Source: Rhizobium sp. Q54 (GTDB lineage Bacteria; Bacteroidota; Bacteroidia; Flavobacteriales; Flavobacteriaceae). From it: a stretch of 8,838 bases of DNA. Position 1 is the stretch's first letter; the number at the start of each line of letters is the position of its first letter. Where the stretch lies: positions 1 through 8,838 of the forward strand of contig CALPLL020000071.1 in assembly GCA_943324395.2 (NCBI GenBank). The letters are read 5' to 3'. Positions 7,159 to 8,838 of the stretch are shown here, one piece after another. The position numbers and the translations under genes were made by a program. The notes under the pieces are model-generated. The model saw only the letters and a program-made list of their open reading frames with translations, searched no databases and was not told where the DNA came from.

Positions 7159-7210
7159 AAAAGCTTTCCATTTATTCTGATTTATTTCAGAATCTAAGGA
7201 TAGCTTTTTT
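7159..7210 (+). terminator. Large two-stage hairpin with T-tract (terminator-like)
   Basis: The outer stem pairs AAAAGCTTTCC (7159-7169) with GGATAGCTTTT (7198-7208), with one T-T mismatch. After a 4-nt internal loop on each side, the inner stem pairs ATTCTGA (7174-7180) with TCAGAAT (7187-7193) around a 6-nt loop. Six T residues follow the GC-containing base (7205-7210). It looks like an intrinsic terminator, but the tRNA already has one 106 nt earlier and no gene lies between. It may be a backup terminator, insulate metH, or end an unrecognised small RNA. Confidence 0.6.
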
Positions 7211-7258
7211 GATTTTATGGAGTTTGCAATTTTATTTTTAATTAATAAACCAATAAAC

Positions 7259-7289
7259 TTGCAAAATAAAGCACAATTCACTTACTTTG
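7259..7289 (+). promoter_or_regulatory. Candidate promoter of the metH riboswitch leader
   Basis: TTG at 7259-7261, a 20-nt spacer, and TTACTTTG at 7282-7289 (one mismatch to TANNTTTG). Transcription would begin near 7295, some 15-20 nt ahead of the first helix of the SAM riboswitch, which is where such a promoter is expected. Confidence 0.6.
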
Positions 7290-7311
7290 CACCGTTCTTA
7301 ATTATACTGAT

Positions 7312-7413
7312 TGTTATCACGAAAGCCCGAGGGATTAGACCCATTGAAAGCTTAGCAACCCTTTATTCTAAAGAAGGTGCTACATTCTATCACGCCATGC
7401 GTGAACAGATAAC
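7312..7413 (+). promoter_or_regulatory. SAM-I (S-box) riboswitch upstream of metH
   Basis: The aptamer core is recognisable in order. P1 is GTTATC (7313-7318) pairing with GATAAC (7408-7413). Then come GAAAGCCCGAGGGATTAGA, CCC, TTGAAAGCTTAGCAACCC, AAGGTGCTA and ATTC, the conserved S-box blocks including GCAACC and AGGTGC. In P2, AAGC (7323-7326) pairs with GCTT (7350-7353). P4 is TCACGC (7390-7395) with GCGTGA (7399-7404). S-adenosylmethionine binding normally lowers expression of methionine-synthesis genes, which fits the downstream metH. How it does so here is unclear, because no convincing terminator alternates with P1. Confidence 0.93.
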
Positions 7414-7594
7414 CCGAGAATTTCTCTCCCTTTCCATAACATTTTTTATTTTTTTTGAACCGAATTTTCGGCATTTAAATAATTCGTATTCCCGTTTTTC
7501 GTTGCAATCTGCGGAAAAAACCGCAGGATTTCCACTTCAACCGGGGGTATAAATTTATTTTTTAGGCCTTTCTAATAATGTCAGTAAAAAATAA
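7414..7594 (+). other. Long leader between the SAM riboswitch and metH
   Basis: The 181 bases from the aptamer to the metH ATG hold no credible gene. They contain a small GAGA/TCTC hairpin (7416-7426), a T-rich tract (7442-7456) with no strong stem ahead of it, a palindrome CCGAATTTTCGG (7460-7471), a CTGCGG/CCGCAG hairpin (7509-7526), and a six-codon reading frame ending on the metH start. The expression platform of the riboswitch must lie here, but I cannot identify it with confidence. Confidence 0.55.
7506..7530. repeat. CTGCGG / CCGCAG palindrome in the metH leader
   Basis: CTGCGG (7509-7514) and CCGCAG (7521-7526) pair around an A6 loop. AAT (7506-7508) and ATT (7528-7530) extend the stem past one bulged G. 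On the opposite strand the loop would be T6, but no T-run follows on either side, so a terminator role is unlikely. It resembles other short intergenic palindromes in the window in being GC-rich and compact. Confidence 0.5.
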
Positions 7595-8584
7595 ATGAGT
7601 TCAATTTTACAAGAAATAAATAAACGAATCCTTATTCTCGACGGAGCAATGGGAACCATGCTGCAACGTTATAATTTTTCCGAAGAAGATTTCCGAGGCG
7701 AGCGTTTTGCAAATTTTCCACATTCTCTAAAAGGCAATAACGATTTGTTATCACTCACACAACCCAAAGCGATTGCCTCCATTCACGCGCAATATTTTGA
7801 AGCAGGTGCCGACATCGTAGAAACCAATACTTTCTCTGGAACAACCATCGGAATGGCAGATTACCATTTGGAAGATTTAGTTTACGAACTCAATTTTGAA
7901 TCTGCAAAAATAGCACGTCAAGTCGCAGATGAATTCACCGCTAAAAATCCAGAACAACCTCGTTTCGTTGCAGGTTCAATAGGACCAACCAACAGAACCG
8001 CTAGCATGTCTCCCGATGTAAACGATCCTGGTTTTAGAGCCGTAACCTTCGATGAATTAAGAATTGCATATAAGCAACAAGTAAAAGCGCTAATTGACGG
8101 CGGTGTAGATTTACTTCTGGTGGAAACCATTTTTGACACTCTAAATGCGAAAGCGGCACTTTTTGCAATCGAAGAAGTAAAAGAAGAACGCAATATTGAT
8201 ATTCCAATTATGGTTTCAGGAACAATTACTGATGCTTCAGGAAGAACACTTTCAGGGCAAACAGTGGAAGCTTTTTTAATTTCGATTTCGCATATTCCAT
8301 TGTTGAGCGTTGGTTTTAATTGTGCGCTAGGAGCCAAACAATTAAAACCCTATTTGAAACAATTATCTCACAATACTTCTTTTAATATTTCGGCGCATCC
8401 CAATGCAGGATTGCCAAATGCTTTCGGACAATATGACGAAACTCCAGCCGAAATGCAAGAACAAATTAAAGAGTATTTGGACGAGAATTTAATTAATATT
8501 ATTGGTGGTTGTTGTGGAACAAATCCAGATCACATTAGATTAATCGCTGAAGTGGCAAAAAATTATAAACCAAGGAAAGTTTAA
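7595..8584 (+). CDS. metH: Methionine synthase, homocysteine-binding subunit (N-terminal part of split MetH)
   Basis: This 329-residue protein is the zinc-dependent homocysteine S-methyltransferase domain that forms the N-terminal third of cobalamin-dependent MetH. It starts with the family opening [15 protein letters not shown] (12-26), includes ETNTFSGT and [11 protein letters not shown], and keeps all three zinc ligands: C243 in GFNCALG and C306-C307 in GGCCGT. It ends in PRKV and a clean TAA where full-length MetH would run on into the pterin domain, which is encoded instead by the next gene 104 nt downstream. The two products together would carry out the homocysteine to methionine reaction with methyl-tetrahydrofolate and cobalamin. 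A stand-alone homocysteine methyltransferase (MmuM-like) is less likely, given the MetH2 neighbour and the SAM riboswitch. The ATG at 7595 is chosen because it precedes the conserved opening by about ten residues. Confidence 0.93.
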   Translation: MSSILQEINKRILILDGAMGTMLQRYNFSEEDFRGERFANFPHSLKGNNDLLSLTQPKAIASIHAQYFEAGADIVETNTFSGTTIGMADYHLEDLVYELNFESAKIARQVADEFTAKNPEQPRFVAGSIGPTNRTASMSPDVNDPGFRAVTFDELRIAYKQQVKALIDGGVDLLLVETIFDTLNAKAALFAIEEVKEERNIDIPIMVSGTITDASGRTLSGQTVEAFLISISHIPLLSVGFNCALGAKQLKPYLKQLSHNTSFNISAHPNAGLPNAFGQYDETPAEMQEQIKEYLDENLINIIGGCCGTNPDHIRLIAEVAKNYKPRKV

Positions 8585-8600
8585 CACCTTCAAATTGCAT

Positions 8601-8674
8601 TGCAAGGTTTTTAAAACCTTGTAGTCATAAATATAAATAAGTTTAAACCTACAAGGTTTCATAAACCTTGCAGG
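8601..8674. repeat. REPIN-like inverted pair of palindromes between the two metH genes
   Basis: The first palindrome has perfect 9-bp arms, CAAGGTTTT and AAAACCTTG (8603-8611, 8613-8621). The second pairs CCTACAAGGTTT (8648-8659) with AAACCTTGCAGG (8663-8674), with one mismatch and a CAT loop. Read in opposite orientation, the first copy is CTACAAGGTTT - TAA - AAACCTTGCA and the second CTACAAGGTTT - CAT - AAACCTTGCA: the arms are identical over 21 positions and only the 3-nt loop differs. About 25 AT-rich bases separate the copies. Two inverted REP-like units in tandem are the layout of a REPIN/BIME. It sits inside the presumed metH operon and could affect mRNA stability. Confidence 0.75.
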
Positions 8675-8688
8675 ATAAAAAAAAGAAT

Positions 8689-8838
8689 ATGTCAGAAACA
8701 AATAACTTCTTAAAGTTATCAGGTCTAGAACCTCTAATAATTACTCCAGAAACCAACTTTGTAAACGTTGGTGAAAGGACAAACGTTACTGGGTCTCGAA
8801 AATTCCTTCGATTAATTAAAGAAGAGAAATACGAAGAA
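8689..8838 (+). CDS. metH: Methionine synthase, pterin-binding/cobalamin-binding part (split MetH), 3' partial
   Basis: The first 50 residues are visible and the frame runs off the window edge. After a short leader ([16 protein letters not shown]) comes [18 protein letters not shown], the opening of the methyl-tetrahydrofolate (pterin) binding domain of cobalamin-dependent methionine synthase and nearly identical to the E. coli motif as I remember it. The rest, outside the window, should carry the pterin, cobalamin-binding and reactivation domains. It would use methyl-cobalamin to pass the methyl group to the homocysteine held by the upstream partner. It lies 104 nt after that gene in the same direction with no terminator between them, so the two are probably co-transcribed under the SAM riboswitch. 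The start at 8689 is favoured because the leader preceding the domain is short and typical. Confidence 0.93.
   Translation, partial: MSETNNFLKLSGLEPLIITPETNFVNVGERTNVTGSRKFLRLIKEEKYEE

Noticed and set aside
7217..7552. A 111-codon open frame between the tRNA and metH
   Set aside because: It runs straight through the metH promoter and the SAM riboswitch, and its translation has no recognisable domain; the RNA structure explains the sequence better.
7918..8337. A 139-codon frame on the minus strand inside metH
   Set aside because: It lies antisense within a fully convincing metH coding region and its low-complexity translation resembles no family.
8585..8688. Frameshift or nonsense mutation breaking a single metH gene
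   Set aside because: The first product ends at the domain boundary, 104 non-coding bases with palindromes follow, and the second product has its own start and short leader; this is a genuine split rather than decay.

Overview
This AT-rich window looks like chromosomal DNA from the Bacteroidota, most likely Flavobacterium or a close relative. Four things point that way: a DNA polymerase III alpha subunit with a fused N-terminal proofreading exonuclease, promoter-like sites of the TTG / TANNTTTG type, a methionine synthase split into two genes behind a SAM riboswitch, and short palindromic intergenic elements of kinds I recall from flavobacterial genomes. The visible protein genes are all on the + strand. 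No mobile element, phage gene or CRISPR array is visible.

Layout. Positions 2-481 are the 3' end of a membrane-bound (ion-pumping) pyrophosphatase gene, hppA. The conserved last helix is followed by a cysteine-rich C-terminal extension and a strong intrinsic terminator (503-533). An intergenic region with two 15-nt palindromes leads to dnaE (713-5233), a 1506-residue exonuclease-PHP-polymerase fusion whose PHP metal site looks eroded. A structured element resembling the Flavo-1 RNA (about 5243-5312) separates dnaE from trxA (5422-5739, thioredoxin, with its own terminator). Next comes a DUF58 / von Willebrand A-like protein (5881-6807). A near-ideal Bacteroidota promoter then drives tRNA-Asp(GTC) (6939-7012), followed by its terminator.

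The 582 bases between the tRNA and metH (7013-7594) hold no protein gene but are dense in structure. They contain the tRNA terminator, two GC-rich palindromic elements, a second large terminator-like hairpin (7159-7210), a promoter, a SAM-I (S-box) riboswitch (about 7312-7413), and an unusually long leader of about 180 nt with a further hairpin.

The riboswitch precedes the first half of methionine synthase (7595-8584, zinc/homocysteine domain). The second half (pterin-binding domain onward) starts at 8689 and runs off the window. Between the halves lies an inverted pair of near-identical palindromes with a REPIN-like layout.

Functionally this is mostly housekeeping: ion pumping, replication, redox, translation and methionine synthesis. 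The points most worth a second look are the HppA extension, the eroded PHP site beside an intact exonuclease, the split metH with a REPIN-like junction, and the unexplained hairpin and leader around the riboswitch. I did not find convincing evidence of a wholly new multi-gene system.
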